Positions 11,107 to 20,530 of a DNA stretch of 64,000 nucleotides are shown piece by piece. A program made the position numbers and the translations under genes. Source of the DNA: Neodontobutis hainanensis (taxonomy: Eukaryota > Chordata > Actinopteri > Gobiiformes > Odontobutidae); contig JALDNG010000432.1 of assembly GCA_024349245.1 (NCBI GenBank), positions 62,001-126,000 on the forward strand, in the 5' to 3' direction. The notes under the pieces were generated by a model. The model did not search any database. It saw only the letters and a list, made by a program, of their open reading frames with translations, and was not told where the DNA came from. Each line of letters starts with the position of its first letter. The first letter of the stretch is position 1.

Positions 11107-11250
11107 TCACTTTCAAGTCCTCAGTGTTTGAGTCCAAGTCCAAGTCCAAGTCAAGTCTCTAGTCCTTGTGTCTGAGAATAAACGAGTCCAAGTTTGAGTC
11201 AGAGCCATAAAAAAGCAAGTCCAAGTCCAAGTCCAGGACTAGAGTACACA
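11107..11250. repeat. GAGTCCAAGTC-type short tandem repeat, right side of ERV insertion
   Basis: Degenerate repeats of AAGTCC and GAGTCCAAGT. The left part of the same element is at 4,930-4,965, before the ERV. A close relative lies at 32,298-32,395: both contain GAGTCCAAGTTTGAGTCAGAG followed by an A-rich spacer. Copy 2 equivalent: 43,651-43,785. Confidence 0.6.
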
Positions 11251-11807
11251 AACAGCACAATGCTAACATTATTAAAAGTTATTGTATGAAGGTAAAACTT
11301 TTACCTGATGGCAGATTTTCCAGGTCAAACAACAGCAAATATGGAACATGCCTCAAGACCAGCCGTTTTGAACAGCCCTGCCCCACTCCTGTATGCAGGC
11401 CATTAAAACAAAGTGGCTCTGGAAAGTAAAGAGTAGCCTATTTTACACAATATGCTTTCACAAAGCATTAGATGAACACGCTATTTAGACGGATTTTTTA
11501 CATTTAAATTGATCTAAATGAATGATTTATCTTCAAGGCAGTGACGTGCATAAAGCGTTTGCTAACCTTATTATTATCTTTGATAACACTTGTCTGTTCA
11601 TGCTAAGGTCTGCCAAAACGTGCATCTACATGACTGCATTATAACTCTAGCCGTCATTTAAGACAGTTTAAAGAAATTTTACCTTTAAAAAAAGCTCTCC
11701 AGGTCCTAGAGACCCAAGAAGACAAGAGTCCTAAGCTACCGCAGCTGAGTCTTTAAAGCACTAAACTGGTATAAATCGATTATTGATGCTTTTAGCCTAA
11801 GCTAGCT

Positions 11808-11823
11808 TGACGTACGTGCGTCA
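11808..11823 (+). promoter_or_regulatory. CRE-like inverted pair upstream of TATA box
   Basis: TGACGTACGTGCGTCA carries TGACG and its reverse complement CGTCA separated by six bases, the half-site of ATF/CREB-type bZIP factors. It sits about 30 bp before the TATA box. Copy 2 equivalent: 44,351-44,366. A motif only; binding is inferred. Confidence 0.4.
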
Positions 11824-11853
11824 GTGCCATGGAAACAGAAGGTCCGGTGGGGC

Positions 11854-11860
11854 TATATAA
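11854..11860 (+). promoter_or_regulatory. TATA box of the acidic-protein gene
   Basis: TATATAA in a GC-richer context, followed about 30 bp later by a pyrimidine-rich candidate start site. About 190 bp further on is an exon ending in a consensus donor (AAG|gtaagat at about 12,091). Copy 2: 44,397-44,403. Confidence 0.5.
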
Positions 11861-12042
11861 GACGGCTCCAGTTAGAATTTTTCACTTCTCACTTGGCTTG
11901 TCCAGTGCGTTGCTGAACTGAGTTTCAGATTGACTTTTCCCAGAAAACCGAACGCTGCATACCACAGTATAATCTCTTGGCAAAAATAAACATATTTTAA
12001 TATTTTGGTATTATCATATGTTTAAGGTTTGCCATATCCTGA

Positions 12043-12090
12043 AATGGCACATGCTTTTGACCTCCGGTCATCTTGGATTTCTTTTCTGAA
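12043..12090 (+). other. Candidate first exon of the acidic-protein gene
   Basis: An ATG at about 12,043 opens a 16-codon stretch (MAHAFDLRSSWISFLK) ending at a strong donor (gtaagat). The donor phase does not match the frame of the next recognised exon: that exon needs one carried base, and the phase that supplies it meets a stop. So either this exon is untranslated or a coding exon has been missed. Copy 2 equivalent near 44,589-44,636. Confidence 0.3.
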
Positions 12091-12099
12091 GGTAAGATA

Positions 12100-12890
12100 A
12101 CTGTTTAATCAAATAAGACTGCATTAGGATAGTATTTATAATATTTTCTGTCCATATAACGTGTTTGATGTGTATTATGATAACCGTTTGTGTGGAAGTA
12201 GCTACCAAAGCTAAAATGGAAAATTTAAGAAAAATATAGTTTTGTTATAAACTGACATTTACTCGACGATTTAAATATGTAGTAACGCTAAAAGTAGATT
12301 CAATCTGTAGTGAGTAATGCACACTTTAATTTTCACCAGAGAATATGTCAGTAAATTATTGAGTTTTAGTTTCAAATTTCACAAATGTTGCAGTGAAACT
12401 CTTGGATAAAAATGGCGGAGTTAACGTTCTAAATTGGAATCCATTAAAAATGTTCATCTCCATGGAGACAGTACTTGTCCGTGTTTAACTGTCAGTAGAT
12501 GGCAGGTGCATACCTGTGTATGTGTTGAACACTAACAACAGGAAAGTTAGACCTAAAACTGCAAATGTTGTGTTACAGAGTCAATTTCAATCAATTTATT
12601 TTAAAAGAAATAGATCAACTGTGGCATTGTTGCCTATTGCAGCCTACTGTACAATGAAAGAGAAAACAAAATATAATCCAACAATCAGTCTATTTTGAAT
12701 TGCACTTTCCACTTCCAAATAAAGTTAGTCACATATAACAGCTGCATTTTAATAAAAGTGTAACTTAGACAGTTTAAATGGTTGAAGTATAATAAGACAG
12801 ACATGACAGTTGAAGTATTAAACCTGTGCTAATTAGTTTGTATGTTTCTGGTCTTTGATGTTTTAATAAAACAAAGACTATATTATTTTA
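12100..12890 (+). other. Intron, AT-rich, no gene seen
   Basis: Lies between the candidate first exon and the repeated exon. No ORF of interest. Its last ~70 bp recur at 13,000-13,088 as part of a local tandem duplication. Copy 2 equivalent: 44,640-45,440. Confidence 0.4.
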
Positions 12891-13172
12891 TTCTCCATTG
12901 AAGGTCTGGGTCCTGCCGGTTCTGCGGACAATCCTATTTACATCTTCTCGGACGAGGAAGGCGTAGGTGAGTCACGAGGCACTCCAACCAGCTGATGAAA
13001 TATTAAACCTGTGCTAATTAGTTTGTATGTTTCTGGTCTTTGATGTTTTAATAAAACAAAGACTATATTATTTTATTCTCCATTGAAGGTCTGGGTCCTG
13101 CCGGTTCTGCGGACAATCCTATCTATATCTCCTCGGACGAGGAAGACGTAGGTGAGTACGAGGCACTCCAAC
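12820..13172 (+). repeat. Local tandem duplication of an exon with its intron end (period ~185 bp)
   Basis: The exon start GTCTGGGTCCTGCCGG occurs at 12,904 and again at 13,089, each preceded by the same ~90 bp including the acceptor (ttctccattgaag). Each unit encodes an LGPAGSADNPIYI(F/S)SDEE segment and ends at a possible donor (GTAG|gtgagt). The exon has phase 1 at both ends, so an extra copy can be spliced in without shifting the frame. Copy 2: exon starts at 45,450 and 45,634. Confidence 0.75.
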
Positions 13173-13748
13173 CAGCTCATGAAGAGGAGGAGGAAGAAGG
13201 GTCTGTTTCTTTTTCCACCTCCTCCTCTTCACCTGAACCATCTGATGAAGAGGAGGAAGATTGGGAGGAAGATTGGGATGATGATTATGATGAAATAGAC
13301 TCTGGTTACGAGCCTTTCTGATAATCAAGAGGATGATGAAGAGGAGCAAGAAGATGACCAGCAGTTTCCTCCGGAGGAGTTTTGGGATGGCTGGCGCCAG
13401 AGAGACCCTCCTGCTGAAGCTGAAGAACAGGTGAGTCGGCCCCTGGCTCCCGTTCTTCAGCAACCAGCAGAGAGTCCTCCGGCGTTCATCCCTCTCCAGA
13501 GCATGCTTGAACATGTTTTCCGTCCTCCAACTCCTCCTTCTTCCTCCTCGGCCCCCAGCGGATCCACCAAACGGTTCTTGGATGAAGAGGGCGCTGAGGT
13601 GCCTTCCTCCAAGAGGCCACGTTCGGACCAGCCCGAAGAAAGCACAGACGATCCTACTCCATCGACCTCTGCTGGGTCGTCCTTCCCCAGTCGCTTTACT
13701 CGCTACTTCCACCCCCAACCGGACTCGGACGACTCGGACTCCGACTGA
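13090..13748 (+). CDS. Acidic nuclear-type protein with candidate SUMO-interacting motifs (main exon)
   Basis: I do not recognise the family. The exon reads through about 215 codons. It opens with LGPAGSADNPIYISSDEEDV: the hydrophobic IYI followed by SSDEED fits a SUMO-interacting motif. A long Glu/Asp-rich region follows, then a Pro/Ser-rich part (PLAPVLQQPAESPPAF), a basic SSKRPR likely nuclear signal near 13,610, and a C-terminus YFHPQPDSDDSDSD ending at the TGA at 13,746-13,748. A 2-base loss near 13,313 breaks the frame in this copy but not in copy 2. The start codon lies in an upstream exon that I could not fix. The tandem exon at 12,904 would add a second IYIFSDEE motif. A host gene or an old domesticated sequence is likelier than a transposon ORF. 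Confidence 0.55.
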
Positions 13749-14600
13749 CTTCATCTTTGATTTGGCAACAACAACGCCAATATTTTACAGCTTAAACTAG
13801 AGCAGATTTTTAAATTAGTAGGGTGTGTCTGTGTGTGATTTAAAAAAAACAAAAACAATATTAGATAACGCAAGAAATGCTATGTGGGATTTTTATTAAC
13901 ATTGAAAACAGAAACAAATACAGTCAACCTACAAAAGAAGTGACTAAAGCTTGTACAAAAACTAATCTGAGATTAGGATTTCCTCCAAAGTACGCCTTGT
14001 ACTTGTTTTGACGTTTAAGTGAATATATGCTTTATTCCTCCCACACTGGAAGAACTGGTACTGTATAAGACATAATTATTAGAGAGAGAGGGTTGTCCAC
14101 CAACTGGAGGGTCGATGGTGCGAGCCCCTTCTCTGTTCTTGATATATTATTCCTAAAATTTAAATAAAGTAAGGAATACTGTTACTGCCCAAAAGAGTCG
14201 AACATATTTAAAAGAGGACACAGGAGGCAAAACAGTTAATTTCAAAAATAGTTTTTATTCATTTAGTTTTGGACTGTTAAGCTTTTGTTTTATCTTGATG
14301 TTTTTTTCTCTCTTTTATGTAAATAAAAAGAGAATCCAAAACCCTCCCGTGCCCGAAAAAATAAAACAGGAAAGTAACAAAGAAAGGAGGACCTGGTGAG
14401 CCGGCCAAACAGAATATAAAGGAAGGAGTGACCCGGGCCAACCCTGTACAGGGCCGTAGAAGCCGGTGCCAACTCCTCTACCACCCTACACAACACAACC
14501 CCTCATTACTAACCTGAACAAAATAAAGAACGATAACTCAGACAGCCGGTCCCATCAGGCCAAACAAAAACAAGGCTAGGCTAACAAGGACTGCAGAGGC
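13749..14600. other. Non-coding; repeat motif and possible LTR-like end
   Basis: 13,975-14,155 is about 80% similar by eye to 17,410-17,590 (see that entry). 14,286-14,600, next to the Gypsy fragment, may contain a degraded LTR, but I could not define its ends or a target duplication. A perfect inverted pair around GCATGGAGC...GCTCCATGC lies at about 14,597-14,634. Copy 2 equivalent: 46,289-47,150. Confidence 0.35.
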
Positions 14601-14668
14601 ATGGAGCAAGCCGGCTGCGCAGCTCCATGCCTCTGCGCAGCGGAAGCAAGGCAACAGCAGAAAAATTC

Positions 14669-15788
14669 CTACAAAACCCCTGTAAAACCAACCATGGCTA
14701 AGTAACGTCGAAGTTCAGTGCGACTAGTTGGAATAGGAAACGAGACAATACTCTCCACCTTGGCCTGCACCGGGCGCACACAACCACCACCAACCACTTT
14801 ACCTAAGTAAGTCACAGTTGCTTGGTCAAATACACACTTTAATAAGTTCACTGTTAAGTTTGCCTCTTGAAGACGACCCAATACCACCTGAAGGTGTTCA
14901 ATATGCTCCACCCAGGAATCAAAACAAACTACCAAGTCGTCCCAGTAAGCCTCATAAAATGACAGACCCGACAGTATAATCCTCATCAACCGCTGGAATG
15001 TTGCGGTGCATTTCGCATGCCAAACGACATAACATTGTATTGAAAAAATCATCTGGGGTTACACAGGCTGAGACTTCTTTTGCACGCTCAGTGGCGGCAC
15101 CTGCCAGTAACCTTTTAACAGAACAGAACTTGGACACAAACGTAGCCCCACCCACTCGATCCACACAGTCCTCAATGCGAGGCAATGGAAAACAGTCCTG
15201 CTTCGTAACATTATTTACTTTCCTGTAGTCCGTGCAAAAACGATCTTCACCATTAGATTTTAACGCAAGCAAAACAGGGAGAGCTCCAAGGACTATAACT
15301 GAACTCTGCAATACCATGAGCTACCATCTACTCAACCTGCCGCTTAAGGCGGAGCGTTTATCAGGACTGACTCGATAAGGGTGTTGTTTTATCGGCACAG
15401 TGTCACCAACAACAATGTCATGCATTAATATTGTGGTCTTCGAAGGTACATCAGAAAACAATGACTTTGTCTCATTTAGCAAATCAATTAAATTCTCACG
15501 CTGCAAATCAGGAAGGTGTGCCAAGTACGCAGGCAAATCCCTCAATACCTCAGAGTTTAGCAGTTTTCCATGAGTCAGCGCCTCAGACAGAACCCCGCGT
15601 CCATCATCATCGTGCGTAACAGAGTTCTCACTGAACGGCGCCTCACCTGAAACTGTCTGTGTGACAAGACACGGAGCGGCCATTTCAGCACTGGACAGCG
15701 CCACACGGTCCCGTTCAGCCGCCACAGTAACGTCAACAGGTGGGGACACGCACTCAACATAAGGCTTCGACATGTTAACATGGCACAA
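14669..15788 (-). pseudogene. Gypsy reverse transcriptase (Gmr1-like element 1)
   Basis: The linker (LCHVNMSKPYVECV) directly follows the integrase C-terminal part and leads into an RT N-terminal block (LFSDVPSKTTILMHDIVVGD at 15,420-15,470). The RT core follows: FCTDYRKVNNVTKQDCFPLP near 15,200, the catalytic YWDDLVV near 14,940, and the thumb region (KCVFDQATVTYLGK, then RTELRRYLAMVGF) to about 14,690. Two frameshifts break the core in this copy. No RNase H follows. Confidence 0.82.
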
Positions 15789-15911
15789 AGCGAGACCTAC
15801 GGCGTCTGTCAGGCGTGATTATAAGATAGTCCCGATCACTAATCTTTTTCTGAATGGCATAGGGTCCACAATACTGAGCCTGTAGACTTGAGCCAGGTAT
15901 AGGTAACAAAA

Positions 15912-16730
15912 TCAAGACTTTATCACCAGATTTAAACTCTCTGACTTTAGCTTTTCTGTCAGTCTCAGTTCGAAGTTACTCACAAAATCAAGCAGATTTT
16001 GTTCTGACTTTTCGCATAACAACTGGTCTTTTAACAACTTCACAGAGCCACGGACAGTGTTTGCAAACACCAACTCCGACGGACTAAAACCCAGCGACTC
16101 TTTAACCACCTCCCTTACAGCAAACATTTGTAAATGTACCCCTCATCCCAGTCTTTCTCTAACTCCAGACAAAACGTACGAAGCATAGTCTTGAGCGTCT
16201 GATGAAAACGCTCCAGTGCGCCTTGACATTCAGGGTGATAAGCGCTAGAGTGGCAGTGCTGAATGTCAAGCTGTTTCAAGACTTGCGCAAACACCTTAGG
16301 CATAAAGTTTGAGCCCTTGTCAGTTTGCACAACTCGAGGTGACCCAAACAAAGAAAAAAACTTGGTCAGCGCCTTCACAACAACAGGAGTAGTGATTTTA
16401 CGCACTGGAAAGACTTCTGGAAAGCGAGTGGCTGCGCACATGACAGTTATTAGGAACTTATTTCCCAACTTAGTTCGAGGCAGCGGACCCACACAGTCCA
16501 CCAGAACACTCTCAAAGGTTCACACACAACCAGTATCAGATACAGAGGCGGGAGGAATTGTCTGATTTGGTTTCCCAGATACTTGGCACCAATGACAGGA
16601 TTTAGTGTGACTCGTGACATCCCCTTCAGACCGGACCAAAAAAATGATGCAGAATGCGATTGTATGTCTTCTTAATGCCAAGATGACCAGCTAATGGATT
16701 GTCGTGTGCCAGCTTTAAAATCTTCACGCT
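15912..16730 (-). pseudogene. Gypsy integrase (Gmr1-like element 1)
   Basis: The zinc-finger part (KLAHDNPLAGHLGIKKTYNR) is readable at this locus in copy 2 and is broken in copy 1. The catalytic core shows Asp in DCVGPLPRTKLGNKF near 16,490, Asp in VVQTDKGSNFMPKVF near 16,320, and Glu in GALERFHQTLKTML near 16,210. The last two are 35 residues apart, the canonical D35E spacing. The C-terminal continuation (SLGFSPSELVFANTVRG) runs to about 15,912. The catalytic triad is complete, but frameshifts split the protein on both sides. Confidence 0.82.
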
Positions 16731-17900
16731 TCAACAAATACTATGTAGGAATTAGGAGGAGCTCTAGAAACAAAACCAATTCAGCAAATCTTGTAGATAA
16801 TGCTTTAAAAAGCTTTAAATCAGCAGGACTTTTACCCAGGAATTACTCTGACTATGGGTGTTGCCTAAATAAGTTAAATATAAGTTCCTAAGGGGCATGA
16901 CCCAGGAGGTCGAGGGTCGTGCACTAACTGGAGGGTTGTAATGTGACCCTCGCTCCTCTGGCTCATGTTGTATTCAGTAATCATATCCATTTAAAAATCA
17001 AAGCATCTAAATATTGTGCTGGAATTCCATTATAATTCAATTTGAACATAAAACAAAGTTAGTAAATCCTCTAAAGTACTGGATAAAGATTGTTTAAAAC
17101 CAGAAAGTGGGGTTTGACTCAAGTAATTATTTTCTTTACATAATATTTTTAACATACTATTCTCAGTAACTCTCAGCTCTATGTTTGGCATCGTGCCAGT
17201 ATTTTACACTTTTATCTTTCTATTAATATTAGTGTGAGTGTATGTGTCAAGAAAAACAAACAACCAGAAAAAACTAAACAAAATAGAAGCTAAAGCAAGG
17301 AAAGTGATGTAGTATTTCATCAAATTAACATTAAAAATAATAATTAAAAACAATACAGTTAATCTAGACGAGTTAATCTGAGAAACTAAACCTGATGGTT
17401 CAGTTTTCCCAGGATTTCCTCCAAAACACGCCTTGCACTTGTTTAAAAGTTTAAATAAATATACACTTCATTCGTCCCACACTGGGAGAACTGGTACGGT
17501 ATAAGGCAGGTCATGAGTAAAGGGGTTGTCCACCAACTGGAGGGTTGATGGTGCGATGCCCACTTCTCCGTTCATGATAAATGATTATGTCAGGAAGTAT
17601 TGTAATGCTACACAAGTGGGTAAAGACCGAGACAGTTCTTTCCAGAAGAGTTCTCTTGACTCCACTTAAACTGTGGAGAACATATTTAGAAAGAACTCTT
17701 AGTCCAAAGTAAATAGTGTAGTGAGAAGTGTAGCAATGGTTCAGGGGTAGAGTGGGTGATCTGTCAAAGATCACAACATGTCCCTCTCATGTTGTGTAAG
17801 TTAAGTTCTAAGTTATAGAGGCAGCAGTGTCAGGAGCTAGAGCAGATGGTCCACTAACTGAAGGGTGGCTGGTGCAATCCCCAGCTCTTCTCTTTATGTT
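16731..17900. repeat. Four copies of a CCAACTGGAGGG repeat motif with spacer DNA
   Basis: A ~55 bp motif, roughly GTTGTCCACCAACTGGAGGG followed by a GGTGCGATCCCC-like stretch and a T-rich tail, occurs near 14,093, 16,907, 17,525 and 17,840. The flanks of the first and third copies are also similar over ~180 bp (13,975-14,155 and 17,410-17,590). The GGTGCRATCCCC part resembles a tRNA B box, so an old tRNA-derived SINE is one reading; repeated intron units are another. Copy 2 equivalents: about 46,633, 49,413, 50,028 and 50,350. Confidence 0.45.
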
Positions 17901-18790
17901 TTTAAAGCCAAAGGTAAGAAATGTCTTTAGATTTCTATCAACAATGTTATTTATTTCTTTTTGACGGAAGTCTCACTCCAGATTTGTCTTCTTTTCACAT
18001 AAAAGTCTGTGACAGATAAAAGAAAGGTATCCAGTAAAATGAACAGCTCTGGATATAGTCACATTGTTATATTTTATACTGTCTAATGAATTATTTCTGT
18101 GGTTTTCTTTTTCTTCAGAGATGGCTGCTGGCCTCACAGGTGTAACCTGTCCCGGTAAGTCTTGATCTGTAAATAATAACTAACTGTTTAATTCATATAA
18201 AAAAATATTTTTGACAAAAATACCTGCACTTTTAGCATCCAGAAACCGAGAAGAAGTCTAATCCTGCCAGAGTGTGACCTGTCCCCAACATGATCCAGTT
18301 CAGGAGAAGAGGATGAAAGCCAGAGTGCTAATCTCAAAAACAAGTGAGAAGGCCTTCTACCTCAAATCTATTATCTCAGCTGTTACACTGAAGAAACAGT
18401 TTTAACAGATGTCTTTTATTTTCTGCAGAAAATCTAAAAATGTATTTTCTGATGACATTCTTGTCTGCTAAAGTCAGAAGAACACAGTGGTAAGAAAAAA
18501 TAAACTGTATTGTATTTTTTTTTTGTGTGCTCCTGAAGCAACTTTCTGTCCATTAATAACTGTTTTGTTGTAGTTGCAAAGGAAGGCTGCAGGAATGGAA
18601 AAGGTCCCTTGAAGCCAGTGGAAGAAGCCCAGCCTACTTCACATCAAGACTAAAAAACACTGCATCATTGTCTCCACATGAGACAACAGCACAAGAGCAT
18701 TTGATGAAGGGATGAAGGAAGAATGACTAGAAGACTAAAATGAAAATTGTTTCAGAATTAAATAAATTACATTAATTTTCAAGTACAAAC
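17900..18790 (+). other. Small exon-like segments ending in a polyadenylation signal
   Basis: A segment at about 18,119-18,154 is bounded by a strong acceptor (ttttcttcag) and donor (CCCG|gtaagtc), and holds ATGGCTGCTGGCCTCACAGG. Two further short segments with acceptor/donor-like edges lie near 18,430-18,490 and 18,575-18,650. A polyadenylation-like AATAAA is near 18,762. They may be downstream exons of the acidic-protein gene, but I cannot join the frames. Copy 2 equivalent: 50,400-51,270. Confidence 0.3.
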
Positions 18791-19338
18791 ATTTTGAATT
18801 TATTTATAAAATCATAAGAATTTATTTATTTATTTTGAACGATCATTACTGACAGAACCACACAAACCTTTCTGCACAAAGAAGCCTATTTCAGAAACAC
18901 TTGTATGTCTTGCTTCACAGTATCCATATTATATAGAAAGTTAATTCAAAATACTTTACACATTTTATAAAATGCATCAATACACCCAAACTAAAAAGCT
19001 AAACAGTCATCAGAACATTTGGAGAGTGATGCAAAATTGATGTTGATTACTATCTTCTGGAAATAAAAGAAAATGTGTTCAAAGTTCACCAAAAGTTTCT
19101 GTGTTAGATTCTTGGGAAAGTATAAATACTGCTAGAAAAAAGCTATTTTAACAGGACATAAACTGAATAAGATTTATAGGTAATTATGTGGTTCCCGGGC
19201 ATATAAATACAATAAAACAATGTACATTATTTTGTTTCAAAAATTAAAGAGTAAATTGTAAGTATACCAGTACCAATTGAGGAGAAAATCAACACTGACC
19301 TATACTATTTAGTAGATTGTGTTGGTTTCTTTGAGTCT
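18791..19338. other. No gene seen; AT-rich 3' flank
   Basis: Intergenic DNA between a plus-strand unit and the 3' end of the minus-strand EF-hand gene. No repeats or ORFs stand out. Copy 2 equivalent: 51,275-51,832. Confidence 0.4.
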
Positions 19339-20530
19339 TTATTCTTTATTCTTTTTCTTCTTCCTCACTTTCTTGCTTTTGGGTTTGACCTCTGGCAGCT
19401 TGGGGTTCAAAGATGGCCCAGACCTGGTCAGGTCAGAAGTCTGGCTCATCTCAGGATCCGAGCAAACACCCTGGACAGAGAGGACTTTGCCCGGGTGGAG
19501 GAGCGAACCATCCAGCAGGTCAGGCTGGGAGAAGGACCTCATGGCTGGTGAACTGCTGGGTCTGTAATGTGTGCTACTTCCTAACATGGGGAGGTGGATG
19601 TGTTCATTTCTGATGTAACGGCGCTGTAGGACATGACAACATGTTGCCAGGAACTCAGAGGGGTGGCAGAGAAGGGGTGGGCCCCGGCGGAGTCCTCTTT
19701 GGCTCTTGGAGACATGTCCACAGAGCCATGTGGCGTGACTGCCTCCACGGCCGTCTGAAAGGTTTTAAGGATACGGTCGCGTTTCTGTTTTTCCTTCTTC
19801 TGTCGGGATTCCACCTTCTTCAGATGGCGTCGGTGATTCCTCATCATCTGTTTTCCTGTATCTGCTAGTCCCCTGCAGGAATAAAAATGTCCCATTGATG
19901 GCATCAGTAACATGTCACTGATGTCTCTAGAAGTCATTCAAAATATGACTCACCTGTAATCTACCATTCCTGTCCTGTCACGGTCAAGTCTCTGAATCAG
20001 CTCCTCTCTCTGGTACTGATCCTAAAGTAGTGTTGATCGCTATTAACAAAAACAAGTTTTAAAGACACATTTTGGCATGCTTTTAATTACTGTAATAAAT
20101 GTCTATGACTAGTGCTGTTGACTAAAGATTAAGAAACACATAAATAAAATATCATAAAATAATTTTTAAAGGCAAAAAAAAAAATCACAAACCTGCACTT
20201 CTTTCTGAACTCACAACCTGATCTCGCATGGTGCCATCTTTGTCAATATTTTGAAAGAAATCCCAAAGTCGCAGTTTGCGCTCATCTAAATAATCCTTTA
20301 AAAAATTCAGAGAGGACATAGTATATTAACACCAACAACAATGTATAAACAAGAACAGATCTAAGGTAACGATAGTGTATGACAAAACGGACCTGGAGGA
20401 CTTTCATTGGATCAACAGGTTTTGGGGACTTCTTGGCAATAAAGCCTCTCACCCCACCATACTGAACATCCAGACTGGGCTGACATGTCGGCTCCAACAG
20501 ATGCACAAAGCTCTCATTTACCAGAACGCT
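19339..20530 (-). CDS. EF-hand domain gene, four 3' exons
   Basis: Four consecutive minus-strand exons with usable splice sites: 20,393-20,530; 20,193-20,295; 19,954-20,021; and a terminal exon 19,339-19,872. They encode VHLLEPTCQPSLDVQYGGVR; then DYLDERKLRLWDFFQNIDKD; then DQYQREELIQRLDRDRTGMV; then GLADTGKQMMRNHRRHLKKV and a long Ser-rich, basic C-terminus ending KKVRKKKKNKE. The NIDKDGTMR and RLDRDRTGMVDYR loops look like a pair of degenerate EF-hands, suggesting a Ca2+-binding or EF-hand-derived protein. The terminal exon is frameshifted near 19,585 in this copy but open in copy 2. I do not know the gene's name (an EFCAB-type protein is possible). Upstream exons are not found in the window. 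Confidence 0.7.

Larger units (their letters stand above)
14600..16730 (-). mobile_element. Ty3/Gypsy retrotransposon fragment with integrase before RT (Gmr1-like)
   Basis: A minus-strand fragment whose sense order is integrase zinc finger and core (16,730-15,910), a linker with a GPY-like region, then the RT N-terminus and RT core (15,450-14,670). Ordinary Ty3/Gypsy elements have RT and RNase H before integrase. Integrase upstream of RT is the order described for Gmr1-like elements of fish and other animals. No gag, protease, RNase H or defined LTRs are seen, so both ends are truncated. Confidence 0.8.

Noticed and set aside
12043..12970. Short protein from the ATG exon spliced to the repeated exon in the same frame
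   Set aside because: That frame ends at a TAG exactly at the next exon edge and ignores the conserved LGPAGSADNP frame. It looks like an accident of phase.
13119..13754. 211-codon minus-strand ORF opposite the acidic-protein exon
   Set aside because: It is the complement of a GA-rich coding exon. The plus strand has splice sites, a coherent acidic composition and motif conservation.
14286..14520. 3' LTR of Gypsy element 1
   Set aside because: TG...CA-like ends can be picked, but no matching 5' LTR or target duplication was found, so the limits would be arbitrary.
17825..17905. tRNA gene suggested by a GGTGCAATCCCC box
   Set aside because: No A box at the right distance and no cloverleaf could be drawn. 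Treated as part of a degenerate repeat family.
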